Below are positions 33,611-42,834 of a DNA stretch of 64,000 bases, one piece after another (the stretch's first letter is position 1; each line of letters starts with the position of its first letter). Position numbers and translations under genes: made by a program. Source of the DNA: Pedobacter sp. MC2016-24 (GTDB lineage: Bacteria; Bacteroidota; Bacteroidia; Sphingobacteriales; Sphingobacteriaceae); NCBI RefSeq assembly GCF_015223055.1, contig NZ_JADFBX010000001.1, forward strand, positions 992,001 to 1,056,000. The letters run 5' to 3'. The notes below the pieces were generated by a model, which saw only the letters and a list, made by a program, of their open reading frames with translations, was not told where the DNA came from and did not search any database.

Positions 33611-34813
33611 TTACTCAATGCTTAAGCCTGCGCTGGCATAACCAGCTACAGTATTGATGAGAGTGAGTCCCGTCGCACTGGCAGAAAACACCAGTAAATA
33701 GCGTGTCTGAGCGGTTACCGGGATGTTCAAACCTGTAGTTAAGCCATTAGATATAGTTCCAAGACTAATCAGCCCCGACAATTGCGGAGCTAAAGTAACA
33801 GAGGCACCCGGTACAGCTGTAAAAGTATTATTTGGCGTAGTGCTGGAATAAAGCTGAGCAGTAATGGTCACCGTACTACCTACAAGGCTTAAGGCTGCCG
33901 TGTTGCTAAAAAAAGCAGACATGCTTTTTATCGTACCACTTCTTGGCACAGAAAAGGCAAAGTTTAAGAGCGTACCCGCTGCCCCAGTCAAATCAATAGT
34001 TCCCCCAATTAAACTAACGCCCGTAGCGCTGCTTCCAAAACCTACCAGACTTGTTGTTCCGGCAAGCCCACCCACAATTGTAGTTAGCACTACAGGTAAA
34101 CCAGAAGCAAAAGGTATAATCGCACCACCATTAGAGCTGCCAGATGCATCATTGGCATCAGTTAATCTTACCCAAGCTCCTGTTTTCGAATAATAGAAAC
34201 CTTTGGGTGCGTTGGTCTGGTATACCAATAACCCGTCACTCGGCGAAGTTATTGCTGCCGCTGAAGTCACTCTTGGAATCAGAACGCCTTTAGAGCTGGA
34301 GGAGATATCCAGCACCGCATCCGCAGCAGGAAAAGTACCGGTCCCGGTACCAATACCAACACTTCCCGTATTGTTGTTCAGGATATTTGTACCTGAAAGA
34401 TTCCAATGGTTATCGCTACTGGTTTGTGCATTAAGCGCATATGGAACGCTAACAAGTTCTACAGTACCAACGGTTGCGTATGCAGTACCTCCCGTAATAT
34501 CTGCTTCAATTTTAAGAAATTTGTTGCCGGTAGACCATGGAATATTGACAAATGTACCCGTCACTACAGTTCCTGTACCAATTTGCAAGTTAACCAATCC
34601 GTATGCATTCGTAGTAGCCGATTGCGTTTCTGTATAAATCGCAGCCCCTGCCACACCCTGTTGCACAGTAAGTCGTAAGCCCACCGCCTGGTTCGGCAGG
34701 GGTTGTCCGCCTGCATTGCGGATCACCGACTGATAATTGATTTTTTGAGGAGTTTGTGCAAAAACGTTCAACACAAGGAGGCATAAAGCCATTAGCGTAA
34801 TTAATTTTTTCAT
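33611..34813 (-). CDS. secreted protein with BclB-like C-terminal domain
   Basis: 400 residues with a signal peptide (1-19, ending NVFAQ). The N-terminal part ([38 protein letters not shown]) is a beta domain common in secreted Bacteroidota proteins. A linker with [15 protein letters not shown] and [13 protein letters not shown] follows, as in tail-fibre-like proteins. Residues about 230-400 match the C-terminal domain of BclB-type exosporium proteins of Bacillus: [48 protein letters not shown] and a final [10 protein letters not shown]. It is the first gene of the adhesin/PorP operon, ending 31 bases before the adhesin start. It lacks a recognisable T9SS C-terminal domain. Probable surface or matrix structural protein. 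Confidence 0.82.
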   Translation of the reverse strand: MKKLITLMALCLLVLNVFAQTPQKINYQSVIRNAGGQPLPNQAVGLRLTVQQGVAGAAIYTETQSATTNAYGLVNLQIGTGTVVTGTFVNIPWSTGNKFLKIEADITGGTAYATVGTVELVSVPYALNAQTSSDNHWNLSGTNILNNNTGSVGIGTGTGTFPAADAVLDISSSSKGVLIPRVTSAAAITSPSDGLLVYQTNAPKGFYYSKTGAWVRLTDANDASGSSNGGAIIPFASGLPVVLTTIVGGLAGTTSLVGFGSSATGVSLIGGTIDLTGAAGTLLNFAFSVPRSGTIKSMSAFFSNTAALSLVGSTVTITAQLYSSTTPNNTFTAVPGASVTLAPQLSGLISLGTISNGLTTGLNIPVTAQTRYLLVFSASATGLTLINTVAGYASAGLSIE

Positions 34814-34917
34814 ATTCGTTAATTTAGTTAACAGTAGAGAGTAAAAAATATATTGTTGTTATTAATTTGCTAAAAGAACCGGGGATAAAAAGGCACCTGA
34901 CTTGAACGTTATCGGTA

Positions 34918-34936
34918 ATTCAGTGCGGAACTGAAT
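34918..34936. repeat. inverted repeat upstream of the BclB-like gene
   Basis: ATTCAGT/ACTGAAT, a perfect 7-bp stem with a five-base loop, about 105 bases upstream of the start at 34813. It lies in the spacer between block B's end and this operon and could be a regulator site or leader hairpin. Confidence 0.35.
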
Positions 34937-35035
34937 ATTATTTTTGCTGCGTATGTTAATTTATATGTGTAAAAATGAAGAAAAAAATAGTTGTCAAACA
35001 AAAAAACAAATAAACTGAACAAACTGAACGAAAAA

Positions 35036-35059
35036 GAGCCTGCAAGTAATTGCAGGCTC
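35036..35059 (-). terminator. terminator of the block B operon
   Basis: A 10-bp perfect stem, GAGCCTGCAA/TTGCAGGCTC, with a GTAA loop, flanked by A- and T-runs on both sides. It lies about 50 bases after the stop of the last block B gene. Confidence 0.88.
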
Positions 35060-35109
35060 TTTTTCCGGACAAATGAACAAACGTATTAAATACTTTTTTA
35101 CGCGGCGTA

Positions 35110-37401
35110 TTATTTACGTTTTCTACGGATCAGTATGATTAGGCCGAGTAGAAAGAGCGCGCCAGGAATGACACCATAAAAGAGTATTTGCAGCGTTTTC
35201 ACACTGGTTTTTGTCAAAGTACTGATGTTGTCTTTTGGAGCAGGACGACTCGCATCGATCGGAAACTCCCCATAAGAGAACCAACGAAATATGCTTAGCG
35301 CAAATCCGGAATTTAAGGTCTGCATATTGTTTCTTGTCAGTTCTGCATTACTAAAAAAGTCAGCATCACCAGAAACGATAATTCGTTGTTCCTTATTTTT
35401 CACAGGACGCGTCAACATCAATGCGGTAGGAAATGCACCTTGCTCATCGCCATTTCGAGGGTCCAACGTAAGCGCGGCTGAGTCCAGCGTAAACTTTCCC
35501 TTCTTTAACCAACTGGTCTGTCCATCGGTTATAAGCAACGGATGAATATCAAATGCCCCTTTCTCATCATAGCTCAAGGCAGCTGCATCTGGCATAGACA
35601 CCGGCCAGCGTGCAGCATAAAATGGCTGCAAACCTGGAGCCATAGCTACCGCCCCTGCAGCAAGTACTGGCGCAACCAATCCGTATGAGTAATCCTTACT
35701 GCGTTGAACAAGTGTTCCATCCAGCATTTTAACTCCCAGGGAATCCAATAAAGGGTTGATAACAGTTTGTTTTCCAGGTTCGCCGGCAATTAAGGCATTA
35801 CCACCTTCTGCCAAATACTTACGTAATTTAGAAAGCGCAACCGGGCTAAAAGCTTTCCTTGGATCGGCAATAATCAATGCTGAAATACCTGTCGGAATCT
35901 CTGCATTTTCCAGGGATACACTGTCCACATCAAATCCCTGATTGATCAATGAACCTCGTAGCGTTTTAGTATTGAGTAAAGATTTATAATCTCTATCCCC
36001 AACTTTATCCATGCTACGCTGATAGCCGTCTGTTGCAAAAACAATTCTAGGTGGATTCATGATCATGCGCTTCATGGCTGCACCAGTTTCAGCTTCTTTT
36101 GGCCAGAATTCGTTATCTGGTGCTGGAAAAGTACGCAAAAATGTATTTTTACCCTGGTATTTTAACTGCATCACCACACGTGCCCCCTCAACCTGCAGGT
36201 TGATCTGTTTATGAATCTCCTCGGGGCTTAAAAAGTTGCGTAGTTCCAGTTTCTGAATATTCGTCATGAACAATACAAAATTGTTAAAGGTTGACTTGCC
36301 CTTGATCAGCTGTTCGGTCAGGCCCGGAATACTATCGTAGTAATAAACCCACTTCAGGTTGATATTTGGTTTGAAACGGAGGTATGGTTCCCAACGCGCA
36401 ATATCCTCGATACGCTGATTTGGTTTCGCCTTATTGTAAGAATCTTCCATACCGTTGATGTATTCGGTCACCTCAATAGGTCCGTCGCCCATTTTTTTCA
36501 ACAAGTCCTGACTGGCTTTGGTCAATGTGTTTACCTTGGTTTCGGTAGCGTCATAATAAGCGATCATGGGCTGACGGGAAGTAATATAGGCGATACTTAA
36601 GCCGACCAGGGCAATCAGCGTATATCGGCTGGCCTGCTGGATTGCCGACTTAGCGCGTCTTTCCATTTCCAGTTTGGTCATGGTAAAGGCAAGAAACATT
36701 CCTGAAATGACGAGGTAATAAATGACATCACGGGTATTCAGCAATCCGGCGATCATACGCTCTGCCCGACTCGGCATAGAAAGGCTATGTGTCAGATCAC
36801 GTACAAAATCAATGCCCTGTCCTACCGTTCCAATGTAATTCATAAAGGCCAGCACCACAAAAGTGCTAATTGCGGCTACCGCCTGGTAGGTGGTTAAACT
36901 GGACACAAAAATGCCAATCGCAGCATAGGCATTTAAAAGCAAAAAAGCGGCAAACAATGCAACCAGGATATGAGGATAGTCAAAATGTGGAATAAACCAG
37001 GCTCCAGTGATTACAAAGAGACTGATTACGCCTATAATCACCAGATTATAAGCCAGCATGGCCGCAAATTTACCATATACCACTTCTGTTAGTTTTACCG
37101 GTGAAGAATAAAGTAGCTTGATGCTTCCGCTACTGGTCTCGCGACTGATAATTCCCATCGTGATTAACGGGATATACAAATACAGATCGTTTAAGATTCG
37201 ACTCAATATTCCAACCTGATTTGGATCAGTGAATAAGTATGAGGTTAAAAAAGACAAAGCCGAAGCACGTTGTATATTGGGTAAAGCAGCTGTAAAGCCA
37301 AGACTCATCTGTACAAAAAGCACGAGGAGGAGTAACCAGGCAATTGGGGAATAAAATAGCAGGCTGAGTTCCAGCCTGGCTATTTGTATGATTTTCTTCA
37401 T
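35110..37401 (-). CDS. GldF-GldG-like fused ABC permease/auxiliary protein (block B, copy 1)
   Basis: 763 residues and the last gene of block B. The N-terminus MKKIIQIARLELSLLFYSPI is shared with all four permeases in the window. The membrane part carries the same GIISRETSSGSIKLLYSSPV loop. The extracytoplasmic GldG-like part has MIAYYDATETKVNT, VFATDGYQRSMDKVGDRDY and GGNALIAGEPGKQ, and the terminal helix ends RRKRK. It aligns by eye with the block A gene at 4091, including the SFLTS(Y/T)LFT segment of the first loop, so these two are orthologous positions in the duplicated operon. It follows the M16 gene by 11 bases. No sterol-desaturase remnant follows it, unlike in block A. Confidence 0.88.
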   Translation of the reverse strand: MKKIIQIARLELSLLFYSPIAWLLLLVLFVQMSLGFTAALPNIQRASALSFLTSYLFTDPNQVGILSRILNDLYLYIPLITMGIISRETSSGSIKLLYSSPVKLTEVVYGKFAAMLAYNLVIIGVISLFVITGAWFIPHFDYPHILVALFAAFLLLNAYAAIGIFVSSLTTYQAVAAISTFVVLAFMNYIGTVGQGIDFVRDLTHSLSMPSRAERMIAGLLNTRDVIYYLVISGMFLAFTMTKLEMERRAKSAIQQASRYTLIALVGLSIAYITSRQPMIAYYDATETKVNTLTKASQDLLKKMGDGPIEVTEYINGMEDSYNKAKPNQRIEDIARWEPYLRFKPNINLKWVYYYDSIPGLTEQLIKGKSTFNNFVLFMTNIQKLELRNFLSPEEIHKQINLQVEGARVVMQLKYQGKNTFLRTFPAPDNEFWPKEAETGAAMKRMIMNPPRIVFATDGYQRSMDKVGDRDYKSLLNTKTLRGSLINQGFDVDSVSLENAEIPTGISALIIADPRKAFSPVALSKLRKYLAEGGNALIAGEPGKQTVINPLLDSLGVKMLDGTLVQRSKDYSYGLVAPVLAAGAVAMAPGLQPFYAARWPVSMPDAAALSYDEKGAFDIHPLLITDGQTSWLKKGKFTLDSAALTLDPRNGDEQGAFPTALMLTRPVKNKEQRIIVSGDADFFSNAELTRNNMQTLNSGFALSIFRWFSYGEFPIDASRPAPKDNISTLTKTSVKTLQILFYGVIPGALFLLGLIILIRRKRK

Positions 37402-37412
37402 ATAATATAAGG

Positions 37413-40190
37413 TTATTTTTTTTCCGGCATCAATACCAGCCTGACATAATTCTTATCCTGAATAAAAGTTGAGGCAGCCTGCTGAACCGATTTTACAGTA
37501 AGGCCATTCAGTGCGGTATTATAGTCGAAAAACTGCGTTAAAGGTTCTTTGTTCATCACTTGTGAAACCAGATAATCCAGCCAGAACACATTATTTGTTG
37601 ATCCCGTTTGCAAGCCCACCTGACGTGCTGCCTTGAATTTCTGCAGATTTTCAGCAGACGGTCCTTTCGTTCTAATTTTATCCAGTTCGTCTTGTGCAGA
37701 TCTGATCAGTTTTTCTACGTTTTGCGGTGCACAGTCAAACGTAAGCACCAGGCTAAACCGGCTTTTTGGATACTTGGAAAGTGTCACCTGGGCATTTGGA
37801 ACATACGTCCCTCCTTCCTGGTCACGAAGCCGCTCCGTCAGCGTAATCTTCAGCACATCAGCAATCGCATTCATCTGAATGGTATGTTCAAAATTGTAAT
37901 CAAAAGGACCAGAATAAGCCAGAATGACACTTGATTTCTGTTCATCACCCTTATAAATCGTTTTAGAAATCCGGCCTGGTGGAATATTGATACCAAGATC
38001 GCGAATCGTTTCCCTCAAGCCCTTGCCAGGTAAAGAACCCAGGTATTTCTCCAGCAAAGGTTTGATCTTGTCCAGATCCAGATTACCTACAAACATAAAA
38101 GTAAAACCGGAGGCATCTGCAAATCGATCTTTGTAGATCTGGAATGCCCTGTCCAGTTTAATTGCATTTAGCCTATCCATGCTCTGAGCCCGTTTACGTA
38201 CATGGTTATTCCCCAACACCAGGTTTGCAGTATCCATAAATACAGTAAACCTGTTATTTCCACTGGTCGTCAGCTGCTCTTTAGATCTTTCAACGAGCGT
38301 AACGAAAGAATCTTCATCTTTACGTGGCTCTGTAAAATAAGCATGCAGCAGTTCCAGCGTTACAGGTAAATCTTCAGGCGTTGTATTGCCATTAAAGCCC
38401 TGGTAGTTATCCAGAATAAAAGGACTTACCTGTACTTTTTTACCACCCAGCAATTTACCCAGCTGCTGTGCGTTATAATTACCTGCCCCTGCAGCAGAAA
38501 TGAGATTTGCTGCATTTATGGCGCTTTCATAATCTGCATCAGAAGACAAAGATGCGCCCCCCTCAGCAAGTCCCTTAAATACGATTTGATCATTCTGAAA
38601 ATTTGTTTTCTTCAGCAAAACAGTCAGCCCGTTACTCAAGGTAATTTTTTGCAGGCCCAGTACTTTGACATCTTCCACATTGGTGATTTTACCTGGTACT
38701 GGTTCATTTTTAAGCATTGGAAGATCCTGTACATCATCTACAAAGGGTGGCAGCGGCTGTGTATAAACACTTTCAATCCAGCCTTGAATGGTAGCCTCGT
38801 CTGGCAGAAAAGTTTTGTTGTGCGCTGAGGATTTTGCAATAATGTCCCGGTTCTTACTTTTCAGGTAGGAATCCATTAAGGCATTGATCTCATCCAGCTT
38901 GATATCTGAAAGCAGTTCAGTATTCAGTTTATATTCTTCGGCGATGCCAGGCGCCGCGCTTCCAGTTAAAAAATGTTGTAAATAAGGTCTGATCAAAGTT
39001 TCTGAAGCTGTTTTGTCCTTTTCCTTTAAGGCATCTGCCATTTTTTGCTGCTGTACTTTTTTTACCCGTTCCAGTTCGGCTTGCGTAAAGCCCTGCTCCT
39101 GCATCCGCCGTAGCTCCAGCCAGATACTTTTCAGTCCCTGCTCCGTTTCAGCAGGCTTGGTGGTTACATTCACCGAGAAAGCACTTAAACCACCTGTTAA
39201 CGCTGTGAATCCAGCCAGTGGCAAACCTCTGAACCGTGCACTCACCATTTGCCCGAATAGATTTTTCAGGAGGCTTTTCCGATAATCTACATTTGTAATT
39301 ACAGTATCGGCCGGCTCTTTCATCAATATTTCCAGAGATACGCCACCTAACTCCGGATCGATATATTGCAGGTATTGATTTTTACCACTTAGTGTACTGT
39401 GGTAAACTGTCCGTACCTTTTCTTTTTCAGGATTTTTGAGGTCAGAAAACTTAGTTTTAATGTCGCGCTCCATTTGATCTACGTCAATATCTCCGACCAC
39501 GAGTATGGCTTCCAAATTTGGCCGATACCAGTCTTTGTAAAAACTACGAATTTCTTCAGGGGTCACTTTTAACAGTACTTCTTCTGTACCGATAGGTAAA
39601 CGGGACCCGAAGCGTGATTTATTGGTGTAAAAAGGAATGGCCTGCTCCTGATAACGCTGGGATAGCCCCTGATGGTAACGCTTTTCTTCCAGAATGACAT
39701 GACGCTCCCTTTCTACATCTTCCGCATTCATATCGGCATCCTGTGCCCAGTCGCGCATGATCTGTAAACCATTTGCCAACAGTTCAGGCTGATCGGAAGG
39801 CAATGGCAGTTGATACACAGTTTCATCCAGGCCGGTATTGGCATTGAGATCTGCCCCGAATCGTACACCCGCTTTTTCCAAATAGTTGGAGAGTTCCTTT
39901 TTGGGAAAATGTTTGGTTCCATTGAAACTCATGTGCTCTACAAAATGAGCTACCCCCCTTTGCTGATCAGTTTCCAGAATAGAGCCCGCTTTGATGGCCA
40001 GGTACATCGTTACCCGTTTTTCCGGCGTTTTATTTTTACGGATGTAATAGGTAAAACCATTGGCCAGTTTCCCTGTTCGTACTTCCGGATCAAGTAACAA
40101 GGGCTGTTTATCCATTTGCGTTTTGCAGGCCAAAGGCAAGCAAAGCGCAGCAATGGACAAAAGTCCCAAGCATTTATATTTAGTTAGCAT
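37413..40190 (-). CDS. M16 family zinc metallopeptidase, lipoprotein (block B)
   Basis: 925 residues. The lipobox is CLPLAC (Cys22), and the zinc motif is HFVEH near residues 82-86, compared with HFMEH in block A. Both predict an active N-terminal lobe. The distal Glu region ERERHVILEEKRYHQG is conserved. The C-terminal lobe again has no zinc site. The start overlaps the end of the MutS-like gene by 11 bases, indicating translational coupling of a cytosolic ATPase with an exported peptidase. Divergence from the block A enzyme is spread along the chain, with loops in the C-terminal lobe most changed, as if substrate choice differs (inference). Confidence 0.92.
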   Translation of the reverse strand: MLTKYKCLGLLSIAALCLPLACKTQMDKQPLLLDPEVRTGKLANGFTYYIRKNKTPEKRVTMYLAIKAGSILETDQQRGVAHFVEHMSFNGTKHFPKKELSNYLEKAGVRFGADLNANTGLDETVYQLPLPSDQPELLANGLQIMRDWAQDADMNAEDVERERHVILEEKRYHQGLSQRYQEQAIPFYTNKSRFGSRLPIGTEEVLLKVTPEEIRSFYKDWYRPNLEAILVVGDIDVDQMERDIKTKFSDLKNPEKEKVRTVYHSTLSGKNQYLQYIDPELGGVSLEILMKEPADTVITNVDYRKSLLKNLFGQMVSARFRGLPLAGFTALTGGLSAFSVNVTTKPAETEQGLKSIWLELRRMQEQGFTQAELERVKKVQQQKMADALKEKDKTASETLIRPYLQHFLTGSAAPGIAEEYKLNTELLSDIKLDEINALMDSYLKSKNRDIIAKSSAHNKTFLPDEATIQGWIESVYTQPLPPFVDDVQDLPMLKNEPVPGKITNVEDVKVLGLQKITLSNGLTVLLKKTNFQNDQIVFKGLAEGGASLSSDADYESAINAANLISAAGAGNYNAQQLGKLLGGKKVQVSPFILDNYQGFNGNTTPEDLPVTLELLHAYFTEPRKDEDSFVTLVERSKEQLTTSGNNRFTVFMDTANLVLGNNHVRKRAQSMDRLNAIKLDRAFQIYKDRFADASGFTFMFVGNLDLDKIKPLLEKYLGSLPGKGLRETIRDLGINIPPGRISKTIYKGDEQKSSVILAYSGPFDYNFEHTIQMNAIADVLKITLTERLRDQEGGTYVPNAQVTLSKYPKSRFSLVLTFDCAPQNVEKLIRSAQDELDKIRTKGPSAENLQKFKAARQVGLQTGSTNNVFWLDYLVSQVMNKEPLTQFFDYNTALNGLTVKSVQQAASTFIQDKNYVRLVLMPEKK

Positions 40191-42834
40191 ATTGTCCCGC
40201 TTTAATAATATCTACAATCTTTTCATTCTCAATAATGATCATCCCCTGCCTGTCGGTCGTAATTCCACTAGTCAGCGTATACGGATAAGTTGGCACCCCA
40301 TCTTTCATCACCGTAGGTAGATAAGAGAACTGTACATTATCTGATATTTCACCCAGTGCTTCACCCACTTCGATAATGTGGGTAGAGACTACAAAGAAAC
40401 TGTTCCTGTTTTCTGAGAAAGCTTTAGTGACCGCAAGGGTTGCATCGTAAGCATCTTTCACATTGGTACCTTTAAAAAGTTCATCAAACAAAACGTACAA
40501 ATCCTGTGATTCACTCACCGCCTGGGCTACCGTTTTGGTACGCAATACTTCGGCGTAAAAATGACTGTAACCCATATCCAGGTTATCCGATACGTTAATC
40601 GAAGAGAACAAACCATCTTTAACCGAGAATACCATACGTTTTGCTGCGATTGGGAAGCCCATGTGTGCCAGGTAAACCGCAATACCCATCGATTTCATGA
40701 AGGTCGATTTACCCGCCATATTGGCCCCTGTCAGGAACAACATGTTCCGTTCTTTAGTCAGATGCAGGTTATTGCTTACGCCTTTTCTTAATCCCGGGTG
40801 ACGGAAACCTTCCAGATCCAGCAGCATTTGATCAGCTGGCAAAGCCCTGGCATAAACAAAATCCTGCTCAGCTGCTACCGCAGCTACACTCACAAATACG
40901 TCCAGCTCATAGATCAGTTTCAACAATGCTTCCATTTGATTGATCATCGCATGGCGGATTATATAGTCGTTCTTGATCAGTTGTGTCAGCGAAAGTTGGC
41001 CCTCAGGTGCATTCAATAAATCCTGAAGTCTGGAATCCTGTAATACTTTCGACGCAGCATCTAGTTCCTTTTGATACTCAGAAACACCTGCTTTTGCGGT
41101 CAATTCCTGAAAGAAATCTCTAAAAGCCTGTAGCACCTCAATGGTAACCGACTGACCGGCCTGCAATTGCAGCAACTGGGCATCATGAAAAAGCACCTGT
41201 TTGAACTTCTTAGTAAAAATGCCCCAGGCTACCCTTGGCAAGGCTGCACCTGCTCCGCCGGAAAGGTAATCTTCCATAGATTCAACCTGCGAACGAATCA
41301 CCGGGAAGATCACCCGGTGCTGTTGAAAGAAGGCAAAGATCGCACTCCGTTTATTGATTTCATCCGGGGTATTCAATGGCCTGGCGAACATTCCTTCCAG
41401 TACCTTTTCCCCACCACGGGTTTGCAGGTGGTTGAAAAGACTATAAATGGATTGTTGTTTAAACTTCCCTTGCAGGTTCAGATCTTCGATGGTCTGTCTG
41501 TCTGCCAGAAATTCCGGATGCTGCTTTCTCGTTTGCTTTTTATCTTTGATCAGCTCAACAACCCCCTCGTTATTGATGATGATCATACCATGCCGGTCAT
41601 CGGTAATCCCTTCAGTCAGCGTATAAGTATAAATCGGTTTGCCGTTTTCCATGCGCGTAGGCAGGTAACGGAAAATCATGTTTTTACATTTCTTTTGCAG
41701 CACAGCTCCAGCTTCCATGATGTGGGTGGAGATCACAAAAAGTGAGTGCGGTTTGCTGGCAAAGGCTTCCATGATGGCTATCGTACCTTCATAAGCATCC
41801 TTCACATTGGTCCCCCTGAACAGCTCATCAAAGACTACAAATAAGTTCTTGCCTGCACCGAGTGCCTGTGCTACTTTTTTTACCCGCAATACCTCGGCAT
41901 AGAAATGACTGGCTCCCATGGCCAGGTTATCTGGTAAATTGATGGTGGTGTACATCCCATCACATACGGAGAATTCCATACTTTTTGCCGCAATCGGAAA
42001 CCCCAGGTGTGCCAGGTACATGGCAATGCTCAGCGACTTCATGAAAGTCGATTTACCACCCATATTGGCACCGGTCAGGAACACAATATTACTATCGGGG
42101 GTCATGGTCAGGGAATTGGCCACCGGTTTATGTAGCAAGGGATGAAAAGCGCCCTGCAATTCTAAACGGTTGGCGTTTCTTTCCAGCGCCTTTGCAAAAC
42201 TGTAACCCCGCTCCCGGGCTACCCCGGCGATGGAAATGTATACGTCCAGGTGATAGATATGTTGTAATATTTTTTCCAGCAGTCCCCGCTGCTGGAACCG
42301 TAAAATATTGTCATACTCGACAATCTTCCCGGAAGATATTTTGCCCTTACCATGGTCGGTAAAAAGGATTTCTAATTCTTTTGCATTCAATAAAGCCAAT
42401 ACTTTTTCCAGCTCCAGGGCATACGGGTTGCCGGCAACTTTAGGCTGAATCTCCTGCATAAACTTTTTAAGCCCCTGCAAAATCTCCATCAGCGCCGTTA
42501 CACTTTGTGCGGCCGCATTGAAATCTGCCATGCTAAAGCCCTGGTTTGATAAGCGGCTGCGCGGATCGGTATTACTTAAATAGCGTTCCGCCTCTTCAAA
42601 ACGATTCCCCTGCAAAGGGAAAGCAGTATTGCTTTCCAGGAAATACCGTAATATAGCCACCCGGTCGTTGATCGCCCGCTCATCGGCAAGCGGGTTTCGG
42701 AACAGCTCCTCCAGCAGGGCCGCACCGCCCTGCGTGAAGGTTTTGTTAAAAATATGGTAGATCGAATCACTTCCCGATTTAGAGAAGATGTTCAAATCAT
42801 CGATCGTTTGTTTATCGGTTATAAAGCTCATCAT
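40180..42834 (-). CDS. tandem MutS-like ATPase (two fused modules), block B
   Basis: 884 residues, nearly identical by eye to the block A protein, and the best conserved gene of the two blocks. Both Walker A motifs (TGANMGGKST, TGANMAGKST), both Walker B motifs (FVVFDELFRGTN, LYVLFDELFKGTN) and both STHI switches are intact, so both ATPase sites are under selection. The start (MMSFITDK) overlaps the permease stop by one base (TAATG), and its end overlaps the M16 start. The first module is joined to the second by a Lys/Gln-rich linker (KDKKQTRKQHPEF). As in block A, no DNA mismatch-recognition domain is visible. Confidence 0.85.
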   Translation of the reverse strand: MMSFITDKQTIDDLNIFSKSGSDSIYHIFNKTFTQGGAALLEELFRNPLADERAINDRVAILRYFLESNTAFPLQGNRFEEAERYLSNTDPRSRLSNQGFSMADFNAAAQSVTALMEILQGLKKFMQEIQPKVAGNPYALELEKVLALLNAKELEILFTDHGKGKISSGKIVEYDNILRFQQRGLLEKILQHIYHLDVYISIAGVARERGYSFAKALERNANRLELQGAFHPLLHKPVANSLTMTPDSNIVFLTGANMGGKSTFMKSLSIAMYLAHLGFPIAAKSMEFSVCDGMYTTINLPDNLAMGASHFYAEVLRVKKVAQALGAGKNLFVVFDELFRGTNVKDAYEGTIAIMEAFASKPHSLFVISTHIMEAGAVLQKKCKNMIFRYLPTRMENGKPIYTYTLTEGITDDRHGMIIINNEGVVELIKDKKQTRKQHPEFLADRQTIEDLNLQGKFKQQSIYSLFNHLQTRGGEKVLEGMFARPLNTPDEINKRSAIFAFFQQHRVIFPVIRSQVESMEDYLSGGAGAALPRVAWGIFTKKFKQVLFHDAQLLQLQAGQSVTIEVLQAFRDFFQELTAKAGVSEYQKELDAASKVLQDSRLQDLLNAPEGQLSLTQLIKNDYIIRHAMINQMEALLKLIYELDVFVSVAAVAAEQDFVYARALPADQMLLDLEGFRHPGLRKGVSNNLHLTKERNMLFLTGANMAGKSTFMKSMGIAVYLAHMGFPIAAKRMVFSVKDGLFSSINVSDNLDMGYSHFYAEVLRTKTVAQAVSESQDLYVLFDELFKGTNVKDAYDATLAVTKAFSENRNSFFVVSTHIIEVGEALGEISDNVQFSYLPTVMKDGVPTYPYTLTSGITTDRQGMIIIENEKIVDIIKAGQYAN

